Source: Pseudonocardia humida (GTDB lineage Bacteria > Actinomycetota > Actinomycetes > Mycobacteriales > Pseudonocardiaceae). From it: a stretch of DNA of 64,000 nt. The notes below the pieces were generated by a model. It worked only from the letters and a program-made list of their open reading frames with translations. It was not told where the DNA came from and ran no database searches. The translations under genes were made by a program, and so were the position numbers. The stretch's first letter is position 1; the number at the start of each line of letters is the position of its first letter. Location: positions 1 to 64,000 of the forward strand of contig NZ_JAGSOV010000057.1 of assembly GCF_023898865.1 (NCBI RefSeq), written 5' to 3'. This document shows positions 28,849-36,405 of this stretch, in pieces.

Positions 28849-29834
28849 GCGGCGTCCCACTGCAGCTCGTCGACCGCGTCGAGGACGCGGTCGACGCCGG
28901 GCAGGTAGTGCTTCTCCAGCTTCGGCGGCGGGTAGGGCACGTCGAAGCCGGTCACCCGGCGCACCGGGGCCTCCAGGTGGTGGAAGCAGCGCTCGGTGAC
29001 CCGGGCGACGACCTCGGCGGCGACCGAGGCGAAGCCGGGCGCCTCGGCCACGACGACGGCCCGGCCGGTGCGGCGCACCTCGGCGCACACCGTCTCGTCG
29101 TCGAAGGGCACGATCGAGCGCAGGTCGACCACGCCCAGGTCGCGGCCCTCGGTGGCGGCCTGCTCGGCGGCCGACAGCGCGACCGCCACCGAGGGTCCGT
29201 AGGCGATCAGCGTCGCGTCGCGGCCCGCCCGGCGCACGACGGCCCGCCCGATGGGCGGCACGGCCACCGCGGAGTCCACCTCCTCGGTGTGGAAGTAGTG
29301 CTTCTTGGGCTCCAGGAACACCACGGGGTCGGGCAGCTCGATCGCGGCCCGCAGCAGGCCGTAGGCGTCGGCGTTGGTGGCCGGGGTGACGACGGTGAGC
29401 CCCGGGGTGTGGGCGTAGTAGGCCTCGGAGGAGTCGCAGTGGTGCTCGACGCCGCCGATCCCGCCGGCGTAGGGGATGCGGATCACCAGCGGCAGCCGGA
29501 CGCGTCCGCGGGTGCGGTTGGCGAACTTGGCCACGTGGCTGACGACCTGCTCGAACGCCGGGTAGGCGAACGCGTCGAACTGCATCTCCACCACCGGGCG
29601 CAGCCCGTTGATCGCCATCCCCACGGCCAGGCCGACGATCCCGGACTCGGCCAGCGGCGTGTCGAAGCAGCGCTGCTCGCCGAAGTCGCGGGTCAGCCCG
29701 TCGGTCACCCGGAACACCCCGCCGAGCGGGCCGACGTCCTCGCCGAAGACGACCACCGTGCCGTCCGCGTCCATCGCGTCGCGCAGCGCGTCGTTGATCG
29801 CCTGCGCCATGGTCCGCTTCCGCGCCCCCGTCAC
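28845..29834 (-). CDS. bkdB: Branched-chain 2-oxoacid dehydrogenase E1 beta subunit
   Basis: A 329-residue transketolase-fold subunit that pairs with E1alpha to decarboxylate branched-chain 2-oxoacids with thiamine diphosphate. TMAQAINDALRDAM, VFGEDVGPLGGVFRVTDGL and FDTPLAESGIVGLAVGMAI are family-typical, as is VVVAEAPGFASVAAEVVARV in the C-terminal domain. The GTG start overlaps the E1alpha stop; an internal ATG at 29810 would also be possible but leaves no overlap. Leu, Val and Ile degradation is the known route, and in actinobacteria it also supplies branched primers for fatty acids. Confidence 0.92.
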   Translation of the reverse strand: MTGARKRTMAQAINDALRDAMDADGTVVVFGEDVGPLGGVFRVTDGLTRDFGEQRCFDTPLAESGIVGLAVGMAINGLRPVVEMQFDAFAYPAFEQVVSHVAKFANRTRGRVRLPLVIRIPYAGGIGGVEHHCDSSEAYYAHTPGLTVVTPATNADAYGLLRAAIELPDPVVFLEPKKHYFHTEEVDSAVAVPPIGRAVVRRAGRDATLIAYGPSVAVALSAAEQAATEGRDLGVVDLRSIVPFDDETVCAEVRRTGRAVVVAEAPGFASVAAEVVARVTERCFHHLEAPVRRVTGFDVPYPPPKLEKHYLPGVDRVLDAVDELQWDAA

Positions 29835-30889
29835 GACCCCTCCAGCTCCAGCTCGGCGCGCAGCCCGGCGCGCTGCTCGACCAGCTGCGCGGTGGGCGTG
29901 GCGTAGACGTGCGCGAACATCTCGTCGGGATCGGCGGCGCGTTCGCGGTTCATCCCGTCGCGGACGCGGGCGGCCAGCTCCTCGGCCGCGGCGGCGCACT
30001 CGGCCTCCAGCGCGTCGGTCAGCGCGCCCTCGGCGAGCAGGTGGGCCCGCAGGCGCAGCAGCGGGTCGCGCCGAACCCATTCGGCGACCTCGTCGTCGTC
30101 GCGGTAGCGGCTGGCGTCGTCGGCGTTGGTGTGGGCCTCCACGCGGTAGGTGTCGGCCTCGACGAGGGTCGGACCGCCGCCCTCGCGGGCGCGCCGCACG
30201 GCCTCGCCCAGCACGACGGTCAGCGCGGCGAGGTCGTTGCCGTCGACCCGCACCCCCGGCATGCCGTAGCCGACGGCCTTGGCCGCCAGCGACGGCGCGA
30301 CCGACTGGCGGGCCAGCGGGACCGAGATCGCGTACTTGTTGTTCTGCACGAGGAACACCACGGGGGCGGCGAACACGGCCGCGAAGTTGCACGCCTCGTG
30401 GAAGTCGCCCTCGCTGGTCGCGCCGTCCCCGCACAGCGCCATGACCACGGTGTCCTCGCCCTTGAGGCGAGCGGCGTGCCCGACGCCCACGGCGTGGGGC
30501 AGCTGGGTGGCCAGCGGCGTGGCCTGCGGCGCCACCCGGTGGGCGACGGGGTCGTACCCGCAGTGCCGGTCGCCGCGCAGCATGGTCAGCACCTCGACCG
30601 GGTCGACCCCGCGGGCCGCGATGGCGGCGGCGTCGCGGTAGGTGGGGAAGAGCCAGTCCCGCGCTTCCAGCACCGACACCGCCGCGACCTGGCAGGCCTC
30701 CTGGCCCCGCGAGGAGGGGTAGACGGCCAGCCTGCCCTGGCGCACCAGCGCTCCGGCCTGCTCGTTGAGCCTGCGGGCCAGCACCATGGCCCGGTAGCCG
30801 GCCAGCAGCTCGGCGGTGGGCGGCGGGGCACCCGCACCGGGCGCCAACCCGCCGTCCCGCTCGATGAACCGGACCGTCCCGGTCTCCAC
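29831..30889 (-). CDS. bkdA: Branched-chain 2-oxoacid dehydrogenase E1 alpha subunit
   Basis: A 352-residue E1alpha. The thiamine diphosphate motif runs from GDGATSEGD (residues 154 on) to NN at 183-184. YPSSRGQEACQVAAV and ADTYRVEAHTNADDASRYRD match the family; the latter is the loop near the active site. I chose the GTG at 30889 because GGAGG precedes it and the family's N-terminal region begins soon after; a frame from 30970 exists but has no such site. It is the first gene of the operon and faces the AsnC-type regulator across 174 bases. Confidence 0.9.
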   Translation of the reverse strand: METGTVRFIERDGGLAPGAGAPPPTAELLAGYRAMVLARRLNEQAGALVRQGRLAVYPSSRGQEACQVAAVSVLEARDWLFPTYRDAAAIAARGVDPVEVLTMLRGDRHCGYDPVAHRVAPQATPLATQLPHAVGVGHAARLKGEDTVVMALCGDGATSEGDFHEACNFAAVFAAPVVFLVQNNKYAISVPLARQSVAPSLAAKAVGYGMPGVRVDGNDLAALTVVLGEAVRRAREGGGPTLVEADTYRVEAHTNADDASRYRDDDEVAEWVRRDPLLRLRAHLLAEGALTDALEAECAAAAEELAARVRDGMNRERAADPDEMFAHVYATPTAQLVEQRAGLRAELELEGS

Positions 30890-30954
30890 CAGGCCACCTC
30901 CCGCTGCGCCGATCGAGCTGAGAAGACGATGCGCCGAATCCTGTCCGGCCGACC

Positions 30955-30966
30955 GGTCGATCGACC
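30955..30966. promoter_or_regulatory. Palindromes in the bkd/regulator divergent region
   Basis: GGTCGATCGACC is a perfect 12-bp palindrome overlapping a second one, CGACCGGTCG (30950-30959). They lie about midway between the divergent bkdA and AsnC-type regulator genes. They are candidates for the regulator's binding site, but short palindromes of G/C are common in such DNA. Confidence 0.3.
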
Positions 30967-31063
30967 ACAATCAGGCCCGGGTCGCGGACGGATGGTCGCA
31001 GTGGCACCGGGGGGCGACCGTTCGTCCAGGGGAGCCGGTGCCAGGCGGGGAGGGACGAGACGG

Positions 31064-31531
31064 ATGGCGCAGCCGGGGGCCGCGGGGCGCGCGGTCGACG
31101 ACGTCGACCGGCGGATCGTGGCCGCGCTGCGGGCCGACGGGCGGCTGTCGGTGCGCGCGCTCGCCGAACGGGTCAACATCTCCCGCGCCGCCGCCTACGC
31201 CCGGTTGCAGCGGCTCACCACCACCGGAGTCATCACCGGTTTCACCGCGACCGTCGACCCGGTGCGCGTCGGGCTGGGCACCTCGGCCTACGTGACCCTG
31301 TCGGTGCGCCAGCACGTGTGGCGCGACCTGCGCGAGCGGTTGCGGGCGATCCCGGAGGTCCGGCACATGGCCCTGGTCGGCGGGGAGTTCGACGTGATCC
31401 TGCTGGTGCGGGCGGCCGACAACGACGCGCTGCGCCGGGTGGTGCTCGAGCGCCTGCAGGCGATCCCGGGCGTGCTGTCCACCCGCACGTCACTGATCTT
31501 CGAGGACATCGAGAACACCGGCGCCGGGTGA
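31064..31531 (+). CDS. bkdR: Lrp/AsnC-family regulator, probable BkdR
   Basis: A 155-residue feast/famine regulator. The helix-turn-helix is at DDVDRRIVAALRADGRLSVR, then ALAERVNISRAAAYARLQRL. A RAM effector domain follows (VTLSVRQHVWRDLRERLRAI to IPGVLSTRTSLIFEDI). GGGAGGGACGAG precedes the ATG. Its position opposite the bkd operon matches the known arrangement of bkdR in other bacteria, where it responds to branched-chain amino acids. It probably forms dimers or octamers, as the family does. Confidence 0.85.
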   Translation: MAQPGAAGRAVDDVDRRIVAALRADGRLSVRALAERVNISRAAAYARLQRLTTTGVITGFTATVDPVRVGLGTSAYVTLSVRQHVWRDLRERLRAIPEVRHMALVGGEFDVILLVRAADNDALRRVVLERLQAIPGVLSTRTSLIFEDIENTGAG

Positions 31532-31548
31532 ACCCGCCCGGGTGACCC

Positions 31549-31854
31549 TCAGCGGGCCGGGTCCGAGGGGCGCACCAGCACCCACGTGGCCACGCCCATC
31601 AGCGCGAGCAGGCCGAACAGCACCCACCACGACGGCGGCGCCGCGACCAGCACGAGGACGACCCCGATGACCGCCGCGACGACCGCCGGGCGCCGCCCGC
31701 GGGGTAGGGCCACGGTGGTGTAGCCGTCGCCGCGCATGCGGCGGGTGAAGGCCGGGTCGCTGCCGGCGAGGTCCTGCTCGATGCGCTCCAGCGCGCTGCG
31801 CTCGCGGGGAGACAGGTGGTGGTCGTCCGGGCCGGACGGGTGCGGGACGGGCAT
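31549..31854 (-). CDS. DUF3040 small membrane protein
   Basis: A 101-residue protein with the DUF3040 N-terminal signature LSPRERSALERIEQDLAGSD and then PAF, and two predicted helices near the C-terminus (AVVAAVIGVVLVLVAAPPS and WWVLFGLLALMGVATWVLV). The family is restricted to actinobacteria and has no known function. It converges with the bkdR gene and shares the direction of the GAF-ANTAR gene. Confidence 0.85.
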   Translation of the reverse strand: MPVPHPSGPDDHHLSPRERSALERIEQDLAGSDPAFTRRMRGDGYTTVALPRGRRPAVVAAVIGVVLVLVAAPPSWWVLFGLLALMGVATWVLVRPSDPAR

Positions 31855-31926
31855 GAGCGGACCTCTCGCGTCGCTACCGACCGGACTCCCCTCGGCGCGC
31901 CGACCCGAAACCTCACCCGAGCGGGT

Positions 31927-32763
31927 TCACCCGTCCAGGGTCCCGGTCTCGCTGACCCGGCGGGCCACGTCCACCAGCTTGGTGTTGGTGTGCTGGGACC
32001 GCAGCCGCAGCAGGGTGAAGGCCTCCTCGGCGGTGATCCGGTGCTCGCGCATCAGGATGCCCTTGGCCTGCCCGATCAGGTCGCGGTTGGCCATGGCCAC
32101 GCGCATCTGCTCGGCCAGCCGCGACTCGGCCAGCGCGATCGCGGTCAGCGCGGCCAGCAGCCGGGCCACCGGTTCGGCGCCCTCGCGGAACGCGCCGGGC
32201 TCGGTGCCGTAGAGGCTCAGCGTGCCCAGCACGTCGTCGTCGACGTAGAGGGGGAGGCAGAGCATGGTGGCGACGCCGAGCTCCGAGGCGACCTCGCGGA
32301 ACCGGGGCCACCGGGTGTCGGCGGGGACGTCGTGCAGGCGCACGACGATCTGCTTGCGCGCCGCGGTGAGGCAGGGGCCGGAGCCGAGGTCCTGCTGCAG
32401 CTCGTCGAGCGTGCGGGGAACGGCGTCGGTCGTGGCGACGATCTCCATGTCGCCGCGCTGCCCGGTGACGATGACCCCGCAGCTGTGGGCCGCCTCGACC
32501 AGGCTGACCGCCTCGCTGGTGACGGTGGTGACGAGCTCGCGCGGGCCGGTGGCCGGCACGCGCAGCGTGCGGGCCAGCCGCTCGGCGATGGACCATGCGC
32601 GCACCGGCTCGGTCCGGCCGGGCCCGGCCCCGTCGTGCCCGGCCCCGTCGCGCCTGCTCCCGTCGTACTCGACGATCCCGTCGTGCCCGGCGCCGCCATG
32701 CTCGAGACCGAGGCCGGCCACGGCGTCGCGGACCGCACCCGCCTGCCCCCGCGGTTCCTGCAT
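31927..32763 (-). CDS. GAF and ANTAR domain protein, probable RNA-binding antiterminator
   Basis: A 278-residue regulator. A GAF sensor domain (about 75-205; GSGPCLTAARKQIVVRLHDV and LCLPLYVDDDVLGTLSLY) precedes an ANTAR three-helix domain (about 210-270) with NRDLIGQAKGILMREHRITA and EAFTLLRLRSQHTN. ANTAR domains bind paired hexaloop hairpins in nascent RNA. The start at 32763 has GGAGGACGGG upstream; a GTG at 32820 is weaker. The N-terminal 60 residues are low-complexity Gly/Asp-rich. It is divergent from a sigma factor gene. Confidence 0.87.
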   Translation of the reverse strand: MQEPRGQAGAVRDAVAGLGLEHGGAGHDGIVEYDGSRRDGAGHDGAGPGRTEPVRAWSIAERLARTLRVPATGPRELVTTVTSEAVSLVEAAHSCGVIVTGQRGDMEIVATTDAVPRTLDELQQDLGSGPCLTAARKQIVVRLHDVPADTRWPRFREVASELGVATMLCLPLYVDDDVLGTLSLYGTEPGAFREGAEPVARLLAALTAIALAESRLAEQMRVAMANRDLIGQAKGILMREHRITAEEAFTLLRLRSQHTNTKLVDVARRVSETGTLDG

Positions 32764-32948
32764 CGCCCGTCCTCCAGGTCCGTCCGGCTGTCGTTGCGAC
32801 CGCGAGACCCTATCGGGCACCGGTCGGCGCCCGCGGTCGTCCGTTCGGGGCGCGCCTTCTCCGACATCGAACTACAGTCGAGCTCGCGGGCCCACCACAG
32901 CGCGCACCGGGTGCAGAATCGCCGCCCCTCGCCGAGCACGGAGGCGAC

Positions 32949-33767
32949 GTGTCCGCAGCCGGTGCCACCCAGCTACGCCCGGCCCCGCAGCGCGGGTCGG
33001 GCTACGCCCATCTGAGCCCCCTGCTGCGGCGGATGGCTGAGCTCCCCGCGTCCGACCCGTTGCGCGCCGGCCTGCGCAACGAGGTGGTGCTGGCCCTGCT
33101 GCCGGTCGTGCGCAACATCGCCAACCGGCACGCCGCCGCGGTGCCCGCCGCCCGCGAGGAGCTGGTCCAGGTCGGCACCGTGGGCCTGATCACGGCGATC
33201 GACCGCTGGGACCCGGAGCTGTCCCCGGACGACGTGCTGGGCTACGTCGTGCCGTGCGTGCGCGGCGAGATGCTGCGCCACTTCCGCGACCGCACGTGGG
33301 CGGTGCGGGTGTCGCGCCGGCTCAAGGACCTCAGCGTGGCGATCAACCAGGCGCTCGGGCCGCTGGCGCAGAGCCTGGGCCGCCCGCCCAAGCCCAGCGA
33401 GCTTGCCGAGCGCATCGGGGTCGACGTGGCCGAGGTCGTGGAGGCGCTGGAGGCGCAGGACAGCAGGCACGCGACGAGCCTGGACGCCCTGCTCGACCCC
33501 GAGACCGGCACCGGCGACCGGTTCGGCGGCCCCGACCCCGCCCTCGACCACGTCGAGGACCTGCACGCGCTGGGCCCGCTGCTGGACGCCCTGCCCGAGC
33601 GGGAGCGCACGATCCTGATGCTGCGCTTCTTCGGCAACCGGACCCAGACCCAGATCGCCACCCAGCTGGGCATCTCCCAGATGCACGTCTCCCGGCTGCT
33701 CACGCGCACGCTGCGCGAGCTGCGCGGGGCGCTGCTCGGCGACGGCATGGCGGTGGGCCCGGCCTGA
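32949..33767 (+). CDS. RNA polymerase sigma factor, SigB/SigF type
   Basis: A 272-residue group 3 sigma-70 factor. Region 2 spans LRNEVVLALLPVVRNIANRH to GEMLRHFRDRTWAVRVSRRL. Region 3 holds LGRPPKPSELAERIGVDVAE. Region 4 holds ERTILMLRFFGNRTQTQIAT then QLGISQMHVSRLLTRTLREL. The GTG at 32949 follows a good GGAGG. Such sigma factors control general stress or developmental genes in actinobacteria and are usually held by an anti-sigma factor. No anti-sigma or anti-anti-sigma gene is adjacent; the divergent gene is a GAF-ANTAR protein. Confidence 0.9.
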   Translation: MSAAGATQLRPAPQRGSGYAHLSPLLRRMAELPASDPLRAGLRNEVVLALLPVVRNIANRHAAAVPAAREELVQVGTVGLITAIDRWDPELSPDDVLGYVVPCVRGEMLRHFRDRTWAVRVSRRLKDLSVAINQALGPLAQSLGRPPKPSELAERIGVDVAEVVEALEAQDSRHATSLDALLDPETGTGDRFGGPDPALDHVEDLHALGPLLDALPERERTILMLRFFGNRTQTQIATQLGISQMHVSRLLTRTLRELRGALLGDGMAVGPA

Positions 33768-33893
33768 GCGCGACCGCCGCGCCCACCCGGCCGGTCCGGG
33801 CGCGCCGTCCGGCCCGGGTTGACGGCCGGTGCGGACCGGCGCGAGCGTGGGGTCGACCCTCGCAGCCGAGGGCGAGCGGAAGGGGAGCGCGAC

Positions 33894-34454
33894 GTGGCCG
33901 AGACACCCAGCACCGACCTGACCGGGACCGCACCGCAGCGGGAGTTCTGGCGCGACCTCACGCCCATCGAGCAGGTGTTCCGGCCCGGGGCGCTGCCCGA
34001 GGCCTACATCGCCGACGCGCCGACCGAGGACGAGCGCTACTACGTGCCGTTCTCCGAGACGGTGGGCTCGCGGCCGCTGTGGATCTCGCCGAGCCAGAAC
34101 CGCTGGTGCGACGTCCTCTACGCGCGCGGCGCCGGACTGGTCAACCGCCACTACCACCCGCAGCAGGTCTTCGCCTACACGATCTCGGGCAAGTGGGGCT
34201 ACCTGGAGCACGACTGGGTGGCCACCGCGGGCGACTGGGTCTACGAGGCGCCGGGCGAGGCGCACACGCTGGTCGCCTACGAGCACGAGCAGCCGATGAA
34301 GGTCACCTTCAACGTCACCGGGCCGCTGATCTGGCTCGACGAGCGGGGCGAGCCGAACGGCACGTTCGACGTGTTCGACTACATCGCGCTCTGCCGCGAG
34401 CACTATGAAGCGGTCGGCATCGGCGCCCACGTGGTGGACGCGCTGATGCGCTGA
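33894..34454 (+). CDS. Cupin protein, 2,4'-dihydroxyacetophenone dioxygenase-like
   Basis: A 186-residue single-domain cupin. Metal ligands fit NRHYHPQQVFAYTISGKWGY (HxH and Gln) and GEAHTLVAYEHEQ (His). Similarity of layout to the dihydroxyacetophenone dioxygenase family suggests C-C bond cleavage of an aromatic ketone or a related reaction, but the substrate is open. GTG start at 33894 with AAGGGGAG upstream. It follows the sigma factor gene by 127 bases, so the two may be separate units. Confidence 0.7.
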   Translation: MAETPSTDLTGTAPQREFWRDLTPIEQVFRPGALPEAYIADAPTEDERYYVPFSETVGSRPLWISPSQNRWCDVLYARGAGLVNRHYHPQQVFAYTISGKWGYLEHDWVATAGDWVYEAPGEAHTLVAYEHEQPMKVTFNVTGPLIWLDERGEPNGTFDVFDYIALCREHYEAVGIGAHVVDALMR

Positions 34455-34578
34455 ACCGCCGCGACGGCTCGCCGATCCGGACGGGCTCCCCGCTGATCCG
34501 GCCGGACCGAGGTGACCGGCTGTGCCGCTCCCGCGGCCCTCGACCGGGCCCGGACGGTCCCAGGGCGGGGGGCGGGCG

Positions 34579-34647
34579 TCCTCGCAGAGGGGTGTGGTCT
34601 TCGCAGGGGTTGCCGCATCTGCGAGGACCACACAGACCCTGCGAGGA
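34579..34647. terminator. Nested long hairpin between convergent cupin and hsp20 genes
   Basis: An outer perfect 9-bp stem (TCCTCGCAG at 34579-34587, complement at 34639-34647) encloses an inner 15-bp stem (34592-34606 with 34619-34633, one G-U wobble). The inner arm again contains TC(C/T)TCGCAG. The region 34455-34833 between the convergent genes holds no supported gene. The core matches the hairpin at 12741-12788, which suggests a family of intergenic palindromes acting as bidirectional terminators. Confidence 0.55.
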
Positions 34648-34833
34648 AGCTCCGGAGCGCCGGCGAGCGAGATCAACACCGGTCGAGAGCCACCTGCGGA
34701 CTCCTCCGAGCGCCGGCCGGATCCCTGGCGTCCCCCGGGCCCTGCCCACCCGTGACGGTAGGGGCGAGCCCCTGGGTGCCCCGTGCACGACGACGGGCCC
34801 GTCCCCGGTGGGACGGGCCCGTTCGACTGCGGG

Positions 34834-35310
34834 TCAGGCCGCCTCGGACGCGGTCCCCTCGCCGGACTCCACGGCGGCCGGGGCGGACCCGGTCACCGGG
34901 ATGCGCCGCGCGCCGGGCGCGTCGGCGTGCGCGCCGGCCACCCGGACGGTCAGGACGCCGGCGTCGTAGGACGCGGTGACCGCGTCGGCGCCGACGTGCG
35001 CCGGCAGGGTGAAGGTGCGGCGGAACGAGCCGTAGCGGACCTCGCGGACGGTGCGCCCGTCCCGGTCCTCGTCGTGCTCGTCACGGCGCTCGCCGCGCAC
35101 GACCAGCCGGTCGCCGTCGACCGAGACCTCGACGTCCTTCTGCACGTCCAGGCCCGGCAGCTCCAGCCGGACCAGGGCGTCGTCGCCGTCGCGGGTGACG
35201 TCGGCGGCGGGGGTGAAGCCACCGGGAGCCTGGCTGAAGGCCCGGCGGACGAGCGAGTCGAACTCGCGGTCGAACGCGAACGGGCGGCTCCACAGCGAGA
35301 GCGTGCTCAT
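34834..35310 (-). CDS. hsp20: Small heat shock protein Hsp20
   Basis: A 158-residue alpha-crystallin-type chaperone. The crystallin domain spans about 42-130 (FTPAADVTRDGDDALVRLEL, then LPGLDVQKDVEVSVDGDRLV and GSFRRTFTLPAHV), and the C-terminal RIPV is the I/V-x-I/V-like anchoring motif. The start at 35310 has AGGAGGC upstream. A HAIR-like inverted repeat about 60 bases upstream suggests HspR control. It should hold unfolded proteins in the cytoplasm. Confidence 0.92.
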   Translation of the reverse strand: MSTLSLWSRPFAFDREFDSLVRRAFSQAPGGFTPAADVTRDGDDALVRLELPGLDVQKDVEVSVDGDRLVVRGERRDEHDEDRDGRTVREVRYGSFRRTFTLPAHVGADAVTASYDAGVLTVRVAGAHADAPGARRIPVTGSAPAAVESGEGTASEAA

Positions 35311-35368
35311 GGTGTCTCTGCCTCCTCCTGCTTCCGGCCGGACCTCTCCGGCCGTCACTGGAGTAAAC

Positions 35369-35387
35369 ATGAGCGCCCCGCGCTCAA
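35369..35387 (-). promoter_or_regulatory. HAIR-like operator upstream of hsp20
   Basis: On the minus strand TTGAG-N9-CTCAT matches the HspR-associated inverted repeat (core TTGAG-N9-CTCAA) with one mismatch. The inner bases extend the symmetry (TGAGCG...CGCTCA on the plus strand). A weaker copy with the same spacing, GTGAG-N9-CTCAG, lies at 35399-35417, centred exactly 30 bases further upstream and running into the stop of the neighbouring dehydrogenase gene. Confidence 0.5.
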
Positions 35388-35413
35388 TTCCCGGTGGCGT
35401 GAGCACCCGCCGC

Positions 35414-36349
35414 TCAGCGCTCCACGAGGTTCGTCAGCGGCTCGCCCGCCTGCAGCGCGTCCAGGTTCTGCTGGATCAGCGCCGCCGCCCCGAGCGGGCG
35501 TCCCCCGGCCGCGTGCGGGGTGATGATGATCCGCGGCTCGTCCCACAGCGGCGAGTCGGCCGGCAGCGGCTCGGTGGCGGTGACGTCGAGGGCGGCCCCG
35601 GCCAGCCGGCCGCCCCGCAGGGCCTCGAGGAGGGCCTGCTCGTCGACGGTGCTGCCGCGCCCGACGTTGACCACCCACGCCGCCGGGGGCAGCAGCGCCA
35701 GCCTGCGGGCGTCGAGCGCCTTGTCGGTCGACGGGGCGGTGGGCAGGATCATGATCAGGATGTCGGCGGTCGGCAGCACCGCGTCGACGTCGTCGACCAC
35801 CTGGTAGCCGTCGACGGTCCGGGCCGAGCGCGCCACGCCCACGACCTCGGCGCCGAGCGCGCGCAGCAGCGGCGCGACGGTCTTGCCGATGCTGCCGAAG
35901 CCCCAGACGACGACCCGCGCGTCGCGCAGGGTGGTCAGGCCCCGGGAGTTGTCCAGCGGCTGCAGTCCGCCGATCTCGCGGGCCCAGCGGTGCCCGATCT
36001 GGGCCCGCACCGCCAGGTGCAGGTGGCGGGCGGCGGCGAGGGCGAGCGCGAGCGTGTGCTCGGCGACGGTCGCGTCGTGCAGGGAGCGGCCGGAGGTGAT
36101 CGGCACGTCGGCGGCGAATCCCGCGCTCAGCGTGGCCCCGGGGCCGGCCGCGAGGTCCTGCACCCACCGCAGCCCGGTCAGCCTGCCGGCCGCGTCGCGC
36201 AACTGGTCGGCGGAGTTCCCCCAGGCCACCAGGGCCTCGGCGTCGGTGTGCTCCTCGGGGACGGGCTCGGTGGCGGAGTAGACGACGACGGTGGCGCCGC
36301 TGATCGCCGCGTCGTCGAGGGGGACGGTGTCCGGCACCAGGATCTTCAT
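35414..36349 (-). CDS. D-2-hydroxyacid dehydrogenase, NAD-dependent
   Basis: A 311-residue enzyme of the D-isomer specific 2-hydroxyacid dehydrogenase family. The Rossmann motif is VVVWGFGSIGKTVAPLLRAL. Catalytic Arg lies in VNVGRGSTVDEQAL, Glu in DVTATEPLPADSPLWD, and His in ITPHAAGG. It reduces a 2-oxoacid or oxidises a D-2-hydroxyacid with NAD(P); substrate unknown. The ATG has GGGAGGAC upstream. It lies 56 bases downstream of a binding-protein gene in the same direction, so the two may be cotranscribed. Confidence 0.87.
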   Translation of the reverse strand: MKILVPDTVPLDDAAISGATVVVYSATEPVPEEHTDAEALVAWGNSADQLRDAAGRLTGLRWVQDLAAGPGATLSAGFAADVPITSGRSLHDATVAEHTLALALAAARHLHLAVRAQIGHRWAREIGGLQPLDNSRGLTTLRDARVVVWGFGSIGKTVAPLLRALGAEVVGVARSARTVDGYQVVDDVDAVLPTADILIMILPTAPSTDKALDARRLALLPPAAWVVNVGRGSTVDEQALLEALRGGRLAGAALDVTATEPLPADSPLWDEPRIIITPHAAGGRPLGAAALIQQNLDALQAGEPLTNLVER

Positions 36350-36405
36350 CGTGCTGTCCTCCCACGCCGGGGCTCCCGGGGCAAGCCCTGGCCGCCCCGG
36401 GGCGG

